A DNA stretch of 64,000 bases from Deferrisoma camini S3R1 (GTDB lineage Bacteria > Desulfobacterota > Deferrisomatia > Deferrisomatales > Deferrisomataceae): NCBI RefSeq assembly GCF_000526155.1, contig NZ_JAFN01000001.1, positions 1,120,501 to 1,184,500 on the forward strand, read 5' to 3'. Shown piece after piece: positions 50,441 to 59,567 of the stretch. Within the stretch, counting starts at the first letter, position 1, and each line of letters begins with the position of its first letter. The position numbers were made by a program, and so were the translations under genes. A model generated the notes under the pieces. It was not told the DNA's origin, ran no database searches, and worked only from the letters and a program-made list of their open reading frames with translations.

Positions 50441-51433
50441 CTACCGCAGCAGCCTCTCCAGGGCCTTGCGGTACGCCTCGACCGCCTTCTCGTACTGGCC
50501 GGCCCCCTCGTAGATCCGGCCCAGCTCGTAGTAGATCCGCTCCGGCTTGGGCGTGAGCCGGGCCGCCTCCTCCAGCAGGGCCGCCGCCTCGTCGGTCTGG
50601 CCCCGGATCCCCAGGACCCGGGCCAGCCCCACCTTGGCCGCGGTGCTCCGGGGGTTCTGCTCCAGGGCCTTTCGCAGGTGGGCCTCGGCCTCGTCCGCGT
50701 TGTCGGGTGAGGCGTCCAGCAGCCACAGCCCCAGGAGCTCGTGGGCCTCGCCGAACGTGTCGTCGGCCTGCACCGCCTCGCGCGCCGCAGCCAGGGCCTT
50801 TTCGGTCATCTTGCGCTTGGCCAGGAGCTTCGCCTTCTGGAGGTGACGCTCGGCGAGCTTGCGGGCCTCGGGCTTGGCGGCCGCCTCGGGGGCCGGCTCC
50901 TCCTCCACCTCTTCGCCCAGGGCCCGGGCCACCAGGCGCCCGACCTCGTCCGCGAACCCGGCCGTGTAGCCCCCCACCTCGTCCACGAACACCCCGTCCG
51001 GGTCGATCACCCCGGTGCTGGGCGCCACCAGCACGCCGTAGGCGCCGTACACCTCCTGCCCGGCGTCCAGCGCCACCGGGTACGCGACGCCCAGGCCCTC
51101 GGCCCAGGCCTTGGCGTCGCCGTTGTCCGGGTTCACCACCACCCCCACCACGGCCACCCGGTCGCCGAACCGGGCCGCCACGTCCGCCAGGGCCTTGGCC
51201 GCCTTGGCGCTGCGCTCCTGCCCCTGCCGCAGGAACGACAGGACCACCGCCTTTCCGCGGTGGGCCGCCAGGGCCACCTCGCCCCCGTCCACGGTCTTCA
51301 GAGCAAACTCCGGGGCCGGCTGCCCCGGCTGCACCTTCCGGAACGCCTCGGCCGACCGGGGAAACCCGCCCAGCCCCACCGCGACCGCCAACGCCACGCC
51401 GACGGCCAACCCCTTGTGCCCGCGCGTACCCAT
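50441..51433 (-). CDS. Periplasmic redoxin-like protein with TPRs, cysteine-less, copy 2
   Basis: 330 residues. Signal peptide, GQPAPEFALKTVDGGEVALAAHRGKAVVLSFLRQGQERSAKAAKAL (the CxxC position is GQER, no Cys in this fold), GVLVAPSTGVIDPDGVFVDEVGGY, then a Pro/Glu linker and TPR repeats (EKALAAAREAVQADDTFGEAHELL and others). Same plan as the gene at 49127. ATG 51433 with GGAGGAGAGG. Upstream is the cytochrome gene. Confidence 0.87.
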   Translation of the reverse strand: MGTRGHKGLAVGVALAVAVGLGGFPRSAEAFRKVQPGQPAPEFALKTVDGGEVALAAHRGKAVVLSFLRQGQERSAKAAKALADVAARFGDRVAVVGVVVNPDNGDAKAWAEGLGVAYPVALDAGQEVYGAYGVLVAPSTGVIDPDGVFVDEVGGYTAGFADEVGRLVARALGEEVEEEPAPEAAAKPEARKLAERHLQKAKLLAKRKMTEKALAAAREAVQADDTFGEAHELLGLWLLDASPDNADEAEAHLRKALEQNPRSTAAKVGLARVLGIRGQTDEAAALLEEAARLTPKPERIYYELGRIYEGAGQYEKAVEAYRKALERLLR

Positions 51434-51544
51434 GACCTCTCCTCCTGTGCCCCCGGGGAACCGCCCCGAATCACCGGCGAACGCGGGCACCGCCCCGTCC
51501 GCCCGAAGGAGACCGGCGGACCCGGTCTCCCGAACCGACGACGA

Positions 51545-51575
51545 ACCCGGGGGGCGGCCCGGCCGCCCCCCGGGT
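51545..51575 (-). terminator. Terminator-like hairpin after multiheme cytochrome
   Basis: 15-bp perfect stem (ACCCGGGGGGCGGCC and complement), 13 nt past the stop at 51589. No strong T-run. The rest of 51434-51588 is noncoding. Confidence 0.65.
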
Positions 51576-51588
51576 AGGCGCAGGGCCC

Positions 51589-52869
51589 TCAGTACACCAC
51601 CGGGTTCTCCCGGTCGTACTCCTTGGGCTTGTGGCAGCCCACCACGCACCGGCCTCCGGTGGGGGTCTTGGTGTAGTTGATCGGCAGCTTCCACATCTTG
51701 CCGAACGGAACCTCCTTGCGGATGTGCTTCTCCTGGTTGCCGGCGTGGACCTCGTGGCAGGCCTTGCAGCTGCGGCCCTTGGGGTCCTTGTTTACATGCA
51801 GGAAGTGCAGGTTCCGGTCGCCGTTGCGGAAGTCCGTGAGCTTGGTGGTGAACTCGTTCAGGGCGATGTCCTTGTTGTGACAGTCGAAGCACAGGGCGTA
51901 GTTCTCGGTCTTGTACGGCATGTAGAACTGGGCCGGGAACGGCTTCTTCAGGATCTTGGCGTAGTTGGTGCCATGGGGATCGTGGCAGGCGTAGCAGTCG
52001 TTCTGCTTGACCGGCCCGTGGAGGTACTTGGAGTTCTTGATCTTCTCGGCCATCGCGGTGTGGCAGGTGAAGCACAGGTCCTTGGTCGGTGACTTGAGCT
52101 GACGCGGGTAGTTGGACGAGTGGGGGGTGTGGCACGCCGTGCACGACTCCTTCTTCAGCGCCGTGTGCTGGACCACCGCCTCCTCGATCTGCTTCTTCTT
52201 CTCCTTGTGGCAGCGGTAGCACAGCTCCTTGCCCTCGCCGTAGAGCATGTACTTGGCGTCGGTGGCGTGGGCGTTGTGGCAGTTGGTGCAGTCCTCCTCC
52301 ACCGGCTTGTGCACGTACTTGCGGGTGAACTCCTCCTTGCGGTCGATGTGGCACAGCAGGCACAGCTCCGCGCCCTTCTCCTCGGTCAGGTTGGGGTACG
52401 GGGAGGAGTGGGGGTTGTGACAGATGTTACAGTCCCCGGCCGCCACGGGCCCGTGCACGAAGGACTTGTTCGTCTTGTTGTTCTCGTGGCAGCTGAAGCA
52501 CAGCTCGCTGGTGGTGGGTTTCTTGAGCTGGAGCTCCGCGTCGGACTGGTGGGGGTCGTGGCAGGCCACGCAGTCCCCCGTGGCCACCGGCTTGTGGACC
52601 GTGCGGTTGGCGTCCTTGCGGTCGTGGCACGCGTAGCACAGCTCCTTTCCACCGCCGAAGGCCAGCTTGAAGTCCTGGCCCGACTTGGTGGGGTGGTCGG
52701 GGTTGCCGTCCTCGTGGCACACCACGCACTGCCCGGCGCCCACCGGGCCGTGCACGTAGGTCGCCTTGCCCATGTTGGAGTGACACTGGTCGGTGACGCA
52801 CCCCTCCTGGGCGAGCCCCGTCCCGGCCAACAAGAGCACCAAAGCGGCTGCCGCTGCGAGTAATCTCAT
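51589..52869 (-). CDS. Periplasmic multiheme c-type cytochrome (doubled-CXXCH type), up to 15 hemes
   Basis: About 426 residues. Signal peptide (LLAAAAALVLLLAGTGLA). Thirteen CXXCH sites in order (CVVCH, CYACH, CVACH, CFSCH, CNICH, CLLCH, CTNCH, CYRCH, CTACH, CFTCH, CYACH, CFDCH, CKACH), plus CVTDQCH (CX4CH) at the N-terminus and CVVGCH (CX3CH) at the C-terminus as possible unusual sites. HGPV/HKPV and ACHDPH units repeat about every 35-40 residues, as in doubled-CXXCH cytochromes. Probably carries electrons across the periplasm. ATG 52869 with GGAGAGGGG. Confidence 0.93.
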   Translation of the reverse strand: MRLLAAAAALVLLLAGTGLAQEGCVTDQCHSNMGKATYVHGPVGAGQCVVCHEDGNPDHPTKSGQDFKLAFGGGKELCYACHDRKDANRTVHKPVATGDCVACHDPHQSDAELQLKKPTTSELCFSCHENNKTNKSFVHGPVAAGDCNICHNPHSSPYPNLTEEKGAELCLLCHIDRKEEFTRKYVHKPVEEDCTNCHNAHATDAKYMLYGEGKELCYRCHKEKKKQIEEAVVQHTALKKESCTACHTPHSSNYPRQLKSPTKDLCFTCHTAMAEKIKNSKYLHGPVKQNDCYACHDPHGTNYAKILKKPFPAQFYMPYKTENYALCFDCHNKDIALNEFTTKLTDFRNGDRNLHFLHVNKDPKGRSCKACHEVHAGNQEKHIRKEVPFGKMWKLPINYTKTPTGGRCVVGCHKPKEYDRENPVVY

Positions 52870-52954
52870 CGGTCCATCCCCTCTCCCATTGGAAAAGAAA
52901 TCCTGGCGACCCCGGACGTTCCCCCTTCTCGTCATGGTCTCTCCTCCCGCGCCG

Positions 52955-53797
52955 TTACCCCGCGTAACTATGAAGGCCCGACAACACGAAATTCACCCCC
53001 CAGTACGTGAAGATCACGCACCCGAAACCGATCACCGAGAGCCACGCCAGTCGCACGCCCCGCCACCCCGCCGTGAACCGGGCGTGCAGGTACGCCGCGT
53101 ACACGAACCAGGTGATCAGGGACCAGGTCTCCTTGGGATCCCAGCTCCAGTAGGTGCCCCAGGCGTAGTTGGCCCACGCAGCCCCGGTGAGAATCCCCAG
53201 GGTCAGCAACGGAAACCCAACGGCCACCGACTTGTAGGCCAGGTCGTCCAGCACCTTGGCCGGGGGGAGGATGCCCGGGGCGTCCTTGCCCAGCCGGGTC
53301 TCGGTGCGGTGGCGGAACAGGTACATGACGGACACGGCAAACCCCACCGCGAACGCGGCGTAGCCGAAGAAGCAGGTGACCACGTGGGCGGTGAGCCAGT
53401 TGGACTGGAGGGCCGGCACCAGGGGTTGGATCTCGGCCGAGATGGAGGGGTTCAGGGAGACCACCGCGATGCCCAGGAAGCCCAGGGGGGCCACGAACGC
53501 GCCGATCGCCCGGTACCCGTAGATGCGCTCGAACACCAGGTAGATCAGCATGATCGACCAGGAGAAGAACACCATGGACTCGTACATGTTGGACAGCGGG
53601 ATGTACCCGTATCCGGCCTGATGGGACTCGATCCACCGCACCGCGATCGCGGCCGTGTTCACGAGCCACCCCGTCAGGGCGAGCCCGGTTCCGATCCAGC
53701 CGGTCACCTTGGACCGGTGGACCAGGTAGACCACGTACCCGAACGTGGCCAACAGATAGAGGATCATCGCGATCCCGAACAGTTTGTCGTTGATCAT
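52955..53797 (-). CDS. ccsB: Cytochrome c biogenesis protein CcsB/CcsA (system II)
   Basis: 280 residues, eight or so helices. NMYESMVFFSWSIMLIYL and the tryptophan-rich WGTYWSWDPKETWSLITWFVYAAYLHARFTAGWRG is the heme-handling WWD domain; conserved His in LTAHVVTCFFGYAAFA and near YAAYLH. Brings heme to apocytochromes with ResB. ATG 53797 with GGAGGAACG. Lies directly downstream of resB, 72 nt apart. Confidence 0.95.
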   Translation of the reverse strand: MINDKLFGIAMILYLLATFGYVVYLVHRSKVTGWIGTGLALTGWLVNTAAIAVRWIESHQAGYGYIPLSNMYESMVFFSWSIMLIYLVFERIYGYRAIGAFVAPLGFLGIAVVSLNPSISAEIQPLVPALQSNWLTAHVVTCFFGYAAFAVGFAVSVMYLFRHRTETRLGKDAPGILPPAKVLDDLAYKSVAVGFPLLTLGILTGAAWANYAWGTYWSWDPKETWSLITWFVYAAYLHARFTAGWRGVRLAWLSVIGFGCVIFTYWGVNFVLSGLHSYAG

Positions 53798-53869
53798 CGT
53801 TCCTCCACCGGTTGGGCCCGGGGGGGCCGCGCCGAACAGGCCCCGGGCCGCGTTATAGCAACTTGGGGT

Positions 53870-55246
53870 CTACTTTTCAAAAACTTCTTGCGCCTCGGTG
53901 CACAAGTCCGCGAACCAGCGCTCGAACGCGATCCGGTTGCGGCTGGCGTTGCCGCCCAGGAACACCTCGACCCCGCCCCTGTCGGCCGGCCGGACCCGGG
54001 CCCACACCCTCCGATGGCTCAGGAAGAAGGCGATCATCAACCCCAGGGTGATCAGGATGCACCCGGCCCAGATGATCGGCACCCCGGGATCCTTGGCCAC
54101 CTGGAGCCCGGTGTACATGACGGTCTCCACCCCGTCGAGCCGGATCACGTACCCGCCCAGCTTCCGGTGGTTCCCTTCGGGCGCCTGGAACACCACCGTG
54201 GTCTGGGGCTTCCCCTCGGCCGGCTGCAGCACCACTTCCACCGCCGGCCCCATGCCCCGGAAGTCGCCGGTGAGCTCCCGCAGGACCAGCCGGTCGCCGT
54301 TCTCCAGGTCCACGGAGGCGCCCCGGGCCACCTTGCGCCGGTGGAACAGGATGTTCCGCCGGGGCCCGAACACCGTCAGCCAGGCCGCCCGGCCGCCGGC
54401 CTGGCCGTAGGACGACTGATAGAAGTAGATCCCCTTGTAGATGAGCGGATCGTTCACCTCGATCCGCTTTCTCAACACCTCCCGGCCGTTCTCCAGCACG
54501 GTCAGGTCGCTGATGTAGTCCCGGGGCCTGCCCGTGGACCGGCCCTGGCGGTCCGTGTAGAAGGTGACCTGGAAATCGTCGCACCGCACCTCGAACCCCA
54601 GGTCCTTCACCCCGCCCCCCCGGAGCCGCACCTGGCTCACGCTCTGGCCCTCGGGGATGTTCACGAACCCCTTGAACCCCCACAGGGCCCCCACCAGGGC
54701 GCCGATGCCGAACAGGAACAGGCTGAAGTGGGTCACGTACACGCCCATGCGGCTCCACCCGCCCCGGGTGCCCAGCAGGTACACGGCGCCGTCCCGCTCC
54801 TCCCGGTACACCCGCCGCAGACGCCGGCGCAGCAACCCCTCGATCGCGTCGGCCACGGCCGCCACGTCGGCGCCCTTCACCCGCTTGGTCCACTTCTCGT
54901 GGATCGCCACCGGCTTGCCGTCGAACACCGGGTCCCGGTAGTTCATCAGCCGCACGGCGTGGGGCAGCCGCTTCAGGGAGCAGAACGTGATGTTCACCAG
55001 GAGCAGCACCAGCAGCAGCTGGAACCACCAGGAGTGGTACATGTCGTCCAGGCCCAGAACCCGGATGACCCGGGCCACGCCCTCGCCGTACTCGGCGACG
55101 TACACCGCGAACTTCTCGTGCTGCTGGATCACGGTGCCGAACACGCTGGTCGCCGCCAGGGCGATCAGGACCACCACGCTCAGCTTGATCGAGGCGAAGA
55201 AATCGAAAAGCCTCTTGCCGAGACCCTTGTTCGACGACTTCTTCAA
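53870..55246 (-). CDS. resB: Cytochrome c biogenesis protein ResB
   Basis: 458 residues. GKRLFDFFASIKLSVVVLIALAATSVFGTVIQQ is the classic ResB start; helices near 85-100 and 175-190, a large periplasmic domain (FEVRCDDFQVTFYTDRQGR, GIYFYQSSYG), and a last helix IIWAGCILITLGLMIAFFLSHRRVWARV. With CcsB forms the system II heme export/attachment complex. TTG start at 55246, AGGAG 8 nt upstream. Confidence 0.93.
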   Translation of the reverse strand: MKKSSNKGLGKRLFDFFASIKLSVVVLIALAATSVFGTVIQQHEKFAVYVAEYGEGVARVIRVLGLDDMYHSWWFQLLLVLLLVNITFCSLKRLPHAVRLMNYRDPVFDGKPVAIHEKWTKRVKGADVAAVADAIEGLLRRRLRRVYREERDGAVYLLGTRGGWSRMGVYVTHFSLFLFGIGALVGALWGFKGFVNIPEGQSVSQVRLRGGGVKDLGFEVRCDDFQVTFYTDRQGRSTGRPRDYISDLTVLENGREVLRKRIEVNDPLIYKGIYFYQSSYGQAGGRAAWLTVFGPRRNILFHRRKVARGASVDLENGDRLVLRELTGDFRGMGPAVEVVLQPAEGKPQTTVVFQAPEGNHRKLGGYVIRLDGVETVMYTGLQVAKDPGVPIIWAGCILITLGLMIAFFLSHRRVWARVRPADRGGVEVFLGGNASRNRIAFERWFADLCTEAQEVFEK

Positions 55247-55261
55247 CGGGGGTTCTCCTTT

Positions 55262-55860
55262 CCAGTAACTTTGGGCCTTCGGCCCGCTAGGCCGCTAGGC
55301 GGCCGGGCAGCTTTTGAGCCCCGACGCCAAGGCTTCGGGGGCATGGGGCCTGCTGGAGAGCCGCGTGCGGCCCCTTAGCTCGCCGCGCAGCGCCTCCAAC
55401 GCTCGTACCGTGAATCCGTTCGTGCCCCACCGAACGGTCATGAAACCACCGCCGGTGCCCCGTGCCTGCGCGGCGAATCTCATGCCCGGCTTCGCGCGCG
55501 GCCGGAAGCAGGCCCCATGTCCCGCCGCTGGCGCCGGCCCCGGACAGACAAGAGTTACCCTTCTCGTGGTGCCCGGCCCTGCACAGGGCCTGAAGGGGCT
55601 TTCCAGTAACTTTGGGCCTTCGGCCCCCTGGAAGGCTAGAAGGCCAGGAGGCGGAAAGGCCGTGCGTCGCAGGGGGTTGTCGTCCCAACATCCTAACGTC
55701 CCAACGAGCCAAGACCCACGGCCTTTCACGACCAACAACAGTTGTTCCCGTGACGGGTGACCAGTGACGCGTGACGGGTGGGCCGGCGAGCCGCCCAGCG
55801 GACGCGAAGCGTCCCAACGATTCACGATTTACGGAAGTTTCGACCAACAACCCGCGGCCC
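55262..55860. repeat. Repeat region including structured element, copy 2
   Basis: CCAGTAACTTTGGGCCTTCGGCCC occurs at 55262 and again at 55605. 55354-55502 matches 45351-45503 (TAGCTCGCCGCGCAGCGCCTC ... GTGCCTGCGCGGCGAATCTC). 55620-55850 is a mosaic: GGAAGGCTAGAAGGCCAGGAGG, CCCAACATCCTAACGTCCCAACG, GTGACGGGTGACCAGTGACGCGTGACGGG, GGACGCGAAGCGTCC, ACGATTCACGATTTACGGAAG. No gene. Confidence 0.8.
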
Positions 55861-57651
55861 TCACAGCTCCCGATGGCACTGCAGGCACCGGCCGGCCTCG
55901 CGCCGGGCTGCGGCCGGGTTGAACCCGAGCTCCACCTCCCGGAACCCCTCCCGGCGAAGCCGGCCCGCCAGCTTGGGCATCTCCTCGCGGATCCGCGCCT
56001 CGGGCGTCTCCCGGTGGCCGGGGAACGGGTGCCGAAGTCTGCGGTCCCTCAGGCGCAGGACCGGAAGGGCCTCCCGGGCCAGGTCGGCGTACATGCCCAG
56101 CGCGGCCCGCCGGCCCTGGGCCATGGCCTCCACCGCGGTGGACGGCCCGGCCACGGCGTCGCCGCCGGCGTACACCCGTTCCAGGCTGGTGCGCTGGGTT
56201 CGCGGGTCCACCCGGATGCGGCCGTCCCGCTGTCGGCGCAGCCCCTGGAGCGCCGGGTCCGAGAACACCGGCGAGTCCACCGTCTGCCCCAGGGCGGGCA
56301 CCACGGTGTCCGCGGCGAGCACCCAGTTCCGGCCCTCCACCGGCACCGGCCGGGGGCGGCCCGACTCGTCCGGCGGCCCCAGCTCCATGGTGCGGACCTC
56401 CACCTCCAATCCCTCGCTTCCAGGCCTCACCTCCACCGGGTCGGCCAGGTAGTGGAACCGGACCCCCTCCCGCAGGGCCTCGTCCACCTCCTCGGGTCGG
56501 GCCGGCATCTCGTCCCGGGTGCGGCGGTAGAGCAGGTGCACCTCCTCGGCGCCCAGGCGAAGGGCCGTGCGGCACACGTCCATGGCCGCGTTGCCCCCGC
56601 CCACCACCACCACCCGCCGGCCCAGGCGGGGCGCCGCCCGGCCCTTGCTCGCCCTCAGCACCTCCTGGAAGTCGGTGCAGAGCTCCGCGCCCGGGATCGT
56701 CAGCTCGACCGAACGGGCCGCTCCCACGGCCAGGAACACCCCGTCGTGGTCGCGGAGGAGGTCCGCCACCGCCTTCCCGCCCGGCCCCACGGGGGCCCCG
56801 GTCCGGAACGCGATGCCCCGGCCCCGCAGCTCGGCCAGCTCCTCGTCCAGGATGTACGGCGGCAGGCGGAAGTCGGGGATGGTGGTGGCGAGCCGGCCCC
56901 CCAGGACCTCGTCGGCCTCGTAGACCGTGACCGAGGCGCCCAGCACGCTCAGGAAGTAGGCGCACGCCAGCCCTGCCGGGCCCGAGCCCACCACGGCCAC
57001 CCGCAGGGCCCCCCCGTCCAGGTGGACGACCTTGGCCGGGCCGGCCTCCGGGCGGCGGGCCCGCACCTGGTCGGCCATGAACCGCTTGCACCCGTTGATG
57101 GCGATGGGCTCGCCGTCGATCCCCCGCACGCACCGGGTCTCGCACGGGTGGGGGCAGATGCGGCCGATCACCCCCACCAGGGGCAGCCGGGTCCGGGCCA
57201 GGGCGTGGCCCTGGTCGGGATCGCCGTCGAGGATGAGTTGGAGATAGTCGGGGATCGGGACCCGGGCCGGGCACGCGTCCTGGCACGGGGGATGGGGGGT
57301 GGTGGGACCCCACCGGGCGTCGGCCCACGCCACGGCGAGCACGAAACCGGCGGCCCCGACGAGGAACAGGTGGCCGTAGGAGAATCCGTTCCAGACCGCC
57401 AGGACCAGCCCAATGGCCAAGGGGAGCAAGGCGGCGAAGAGCACCCCGGTGGCCCAGCGGCGCTGGTACATCTGGCCCGCGCCGGCCGCCACGAGCGACA
57501 GCCACGCCCCCTTCGGGCGCACTCGGCGCTCCAGGGCGATCTCGTGGAGCAGCCGTTCCCGGCCGCGGAGCTTTCCCGAGCAGGTTCGGCAGCGCAGGGC
57601 CTCGCCCTTCGGCTCGATCCGGCAGAGGCTACAATCCCAGTATCGTTCCAT
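55861..57651 (-). CDS. GltD-like NAD(P)-dependent flavoprotein with zinc ribbon and membrane N-terminus
   Basis: 596 residues. Zinc-ribbon-like C7-x2-C10, C21-x2-C24; TM2-domain-like helices (AAGAGQMYQRRWATGVLFAALLPLAIGLVLAVW, then FLVGAAGFVLAVAW); Fer4_20 cysteines (CQDACPARVPIPDYL, GRICPHPCETRCVRG); FAD site VVGSGPAGLACAYFL; NAD(P) site VVVGGGNAAMDVCRTALRLGAEEVHLLYRRTRDEMPA; late YAGGDAVAGPSTAVEAMAQGRRAA. Related to glutamate synthase small subunit and similar oxidoreductases, but the membrane part is unusual and no GltB is adjacent. It ends CLQCHREL. Could pass electrons between NADPH and a membrane partner. Confidence 0.88.
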   Translation of the reverse strand: MERYWDCSLCRIEPKGEALRCRTCSGKLRGRERLLHEIALERRVRPKGAWLSLVAAGAGQMYQRRWATGVLFAALLPLAIGLVLAVWNGFSYGHLFLVGAAGFVLAVAWADARWGPTTPHPPCQDACPARVPIPDYLQLILDGDPDQGHALARTRLPLVGVIGRICPHPCETRCVRGIDGEPIAINGCKRFMADQVRARRPEAGPAKVVHLDGGALRVAVVGSGPAGLACAYFLSVLGASVTVYEADEVLGGRLATTIPDFRLPPYILDEELAELRGRGIAFRTGAPVGPGGKAVADLLRDHDGVFLAVGAARSVELTIPGAELCTDFQEVLRASKGRAAPRLGRRVVVVGGGNAAMDVCRTALRLGAEEVHLLYRRTRDEMPARPEEVDEALREGVRFHYLADPVEVRPGSEGLEVEVRTMELGPPDESGRPRPVPVEGRNWVLAADTVVPALGQTVDSPVFSDPALQGLRRQRDGRIRVDPRTQRTSLERVYAGGDAVAGPSTAVEAMAQGRRAALGMYADLAREALPVLRLRDRRLRHPFPGHRETPEARIREEMPKLAGRLRREGFREVELGFNPAAARREAGRCLQCHREL

Positions 57652-57739
57652 TCCGCCATCGAGGTTCGAGGTGAAAAGGTCGCTTCCTCCCTGCCGCGCT
57701 CCTGGCCTCTTCGCTTCCCCACCGGATCGGAATCAAATC

Positions 57740-57998
57740 TCCCCCCCTCCCCAGTAACTTCGGTCAACGGTCAACGGTCGTCGGTCGGGGCCTTCGGCCC
57801 GCTGGGCGGCTTCCCCGAACCGCCGCCAAGGCCTCGGGGGGCATGGGGGCTGCTGGAGAGCACGCCCGTCTAACGGGCCGAGCTAGCCGGAATTTCGCTA
57901 GTTTCTAGTCTCTAGTTTCTAGTCTCTAGCTCGCCCCGGGTCAGGGAACGTTACTTTCCCCGTTGTAGGGCCCCGCAGGGGCCGAAGGGGGATTCCCC
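57740..57998. repeat. Repeat mosaic
   Basis: CCAGTAACTTCGGTCAACGGTCAACGG, GGTCGTCGGTCGGGGCCTTCGGCCCGCTGGGCGG, (GTTTCTAGTCTCTAGTTTCTAGTCTCTAG) at 57898-57928, and GGAACGTTACTTTCCCCG which recurs at 59287. No gene. Confidence 0.82.
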
Positions 57999-58769
57999 CT
58001 ACCACTTCTCCACGTACGCGTACGCGTTGTGGTTGTGGATGCTCTCGAAGTTCTCGGCTTCCACCGAGAACCAGGTCACGTTCGGGTCCCGCAGCAGCGC
58101 CTGGGCCACGTCCCGGACGATGTCCTCCACAAACTTGGGATTGTTGTAGGCCCGCTCGGTCACGTACTTCTCGTCGCTGCGTTTGAGAAGGCTGAACACC
58201 TCGCAGGAGGCCCGGCTCTCCACCAGGTGGATCAGATCCTCGAGCCACACGAACTCCCGGAAGCGCACGTTCACCGTGACCTGCGACCGCTGGTTGTGGG
58301 CCCCGCCGGCGCTGATGGCCTTGGAGCAGGGGCACACGCTGGTGACCGGCACGCCCACCTCGGCCACCAGATCGAACTCGTCCCCCTCCAGCGACCCCTT
58401 CAGCGCGCACGGGTACGCCATCAGGGACGGCGCCCGGCTCACCGGCGCCCGCTTCTCCATGAAGTAGGGGAACCGCAGCTCCAGATGGGCCGACACCGCG
58501 TCCAGCCGTTCGCGGATGGTCTCGAGGATCGGCCGGACGCTGCCCACGGCGATGCCGTGCCGGTGCTCGTTGAGAACCTCGACGAACCGGCTCATGTGGG
58601 TGCCCTTGAAGTGGTGGGGCAGCCCCACGTACATGTTCACCGTGGCCACGGTGTGCTGCTCGCCGTGGGTCTTGTCGAGCACGGTGATGGGGTACACGAT
58701 GTCCTTGACCCCCACCTTGTCGATGGCGATCCGGCGGTGGTCCTTGCGGCTCTGGATGTCTTCGAGCAC
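57999..58769 (-). CDS. folE2: GTP cyclohydrolase I type B
   Basis: 256 residues. Makes dihydroneopterin triphosphate from GTP. DIQSRKDHRRIAIDKVGVKDIVYPI, SRFVEVLNEHRHG, TSVCPCSKAISAGGAHNQRSQVTVNVR with the catalytic Cys, and SVEAENFESIHNHNAYAY are the FolE2 signatures. GTG start; 4-nt gap from queD, so one operon, which gives the first two steps to preQ0/queuosine and to folate. Confidence 0.96.
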   Translation of the reverse strand: MLEDIQSRKDHRRIAIDKVGVKDIVYPITVLDKTHGEQHTVATVNMYVGLPHHFKGTHMSRFVEVLNEHRHGIAVGSVRPILETIRERLDAVSAHLELRFPYFMEKRAPVSRAPSLMAYPCALKGSLEGDEFDLVAEVGVPVTSVCPCSKAISAGGAHNQRSQVTVNVRFREFVWLEDLIHLVESRASCEVFSLLKRSDEKYVTERAYNNPKFVEDIVRDVAQALLRDPNVTWFSVEAENFESIHNHNAYAYVEKW

Positions 58770-58773
58770 GGGA

Positions 58774-59145
58774 TCAGTCCCGGATGAAGGTGGCCGCGGC
58801 CCGGTTGCTCTCCCACGCCGTCACCCGGTGGACCCGCACGCCCTCCCGGTCGATCCGGCGGGCCACCTCGGCGCAGACGTACTCGGCGATGCGCTCCGAC
58901 GAGGGGTTGTGCTCCCGAAACGCCTCGAGCTCGTTCAGGTAGGCGTGGTCCAGCCGGGCCAGCACCTCCCGGGTGGCCTGCTTCAGATCCTGGAAGTCCA
59001 GGGCCAGGCCCGTGTCGTCCAGGCGATCGGCGCGCACCACCACCTCCACCTTCCAGTTGTGGCCGTGCAGGGCCTCGCACTGGCCCTGGTACCCCCGCAG
59101 GTTGTGGGCCGCCGCGAAGTGCTCCTCGATCTTCACCTCGTACAT
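58774..59145 (-). CDS. queD: 6-carboxy-5,6,7,8-tetrahydropterin synthase
   Basis: 123 residues. FAAAHNLRGYQGQCEALHGHNWKVEVVV has zinc-binding H14, H27, H29 and catalytic C23; LDFQDLKQATREVLARLDHAYLNEL and NPSSERIAEYVC hold the other active residues. Step two of queuosine precursor synthesis. ATG 59145 with AGGAG 8 nt upstream. Operon with folE2. Confidence 0.96.
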   Translation of the reverse strand: MYEVKIEEHFAAAHNLRGYQGQCEALHGHNWKVEVVVRADRLDDTGLALDFQDLKQATREVLARLDHAYLNELEAFREHNPSSERIAEYVCAEVARRIDREGVRVHRVTAWESNRAAATFIRD

Positions 59146-59159
59146 CGCAACTCCTACTT

Positions 59160-59500
59160 CCCCGCCTTCCGTTGGAAGGCGGGGGGCTAGAAAGCCTAAA
59201 AACCTCCCGGATTCCCACACGTTCTAGGCATCACCATGCCTCTTCGCCTCCACCCCGTGCCCCGCCGCCGGCAATGGCCCCCGGCTCAGAGAACGTTACT
59301 CTCCCCGTGGTAGGCCCCCCAGGGCCGGAGGGGGCTTCCATGGAACTTCGGTCTACGGTCGTCGGTCTGGGGCCTTCGGCCCGCTGGGCGACTAGGCGGC
59401 CAGGCGGCTCTCGGATCGCGCCAAAGCTCGGGGGACACAGGGTCTAAGACTCTAGGTTCGAGTCTCTAGTCTCTAGCCGGCCGGGCCCCTAGTGCCAAAA
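59160..59500. repeat. Repeat mosaic
   Basis: 59190-59225 has GGGGGCTAGAAAGCC and ATTCCCACACGTTCTAG (as at 50362); GAACGTTACTCTCCCCG at 59290; GGTCGTCGGTCTGGGGCCTTCGGCCCGCTGGGCGACTAGGCGG; and (GTCTCTAGTCTCTAG) at 59462. No gene to 59567. Confidence 0.8.
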
Positions 59501-59567
59501 AGAACGAAGGCGGTACGGTAACACCCGGGAAAACGGATTGTCCAGTCCAAGCGCCTTCGGTCCACGG

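Noticed and set aside
52793-55378. 861-codon plus-strand frame
   Set aside because: Antisense to ccsB and resB; the composition is typical of a high-GC shadow frame and has no domain.
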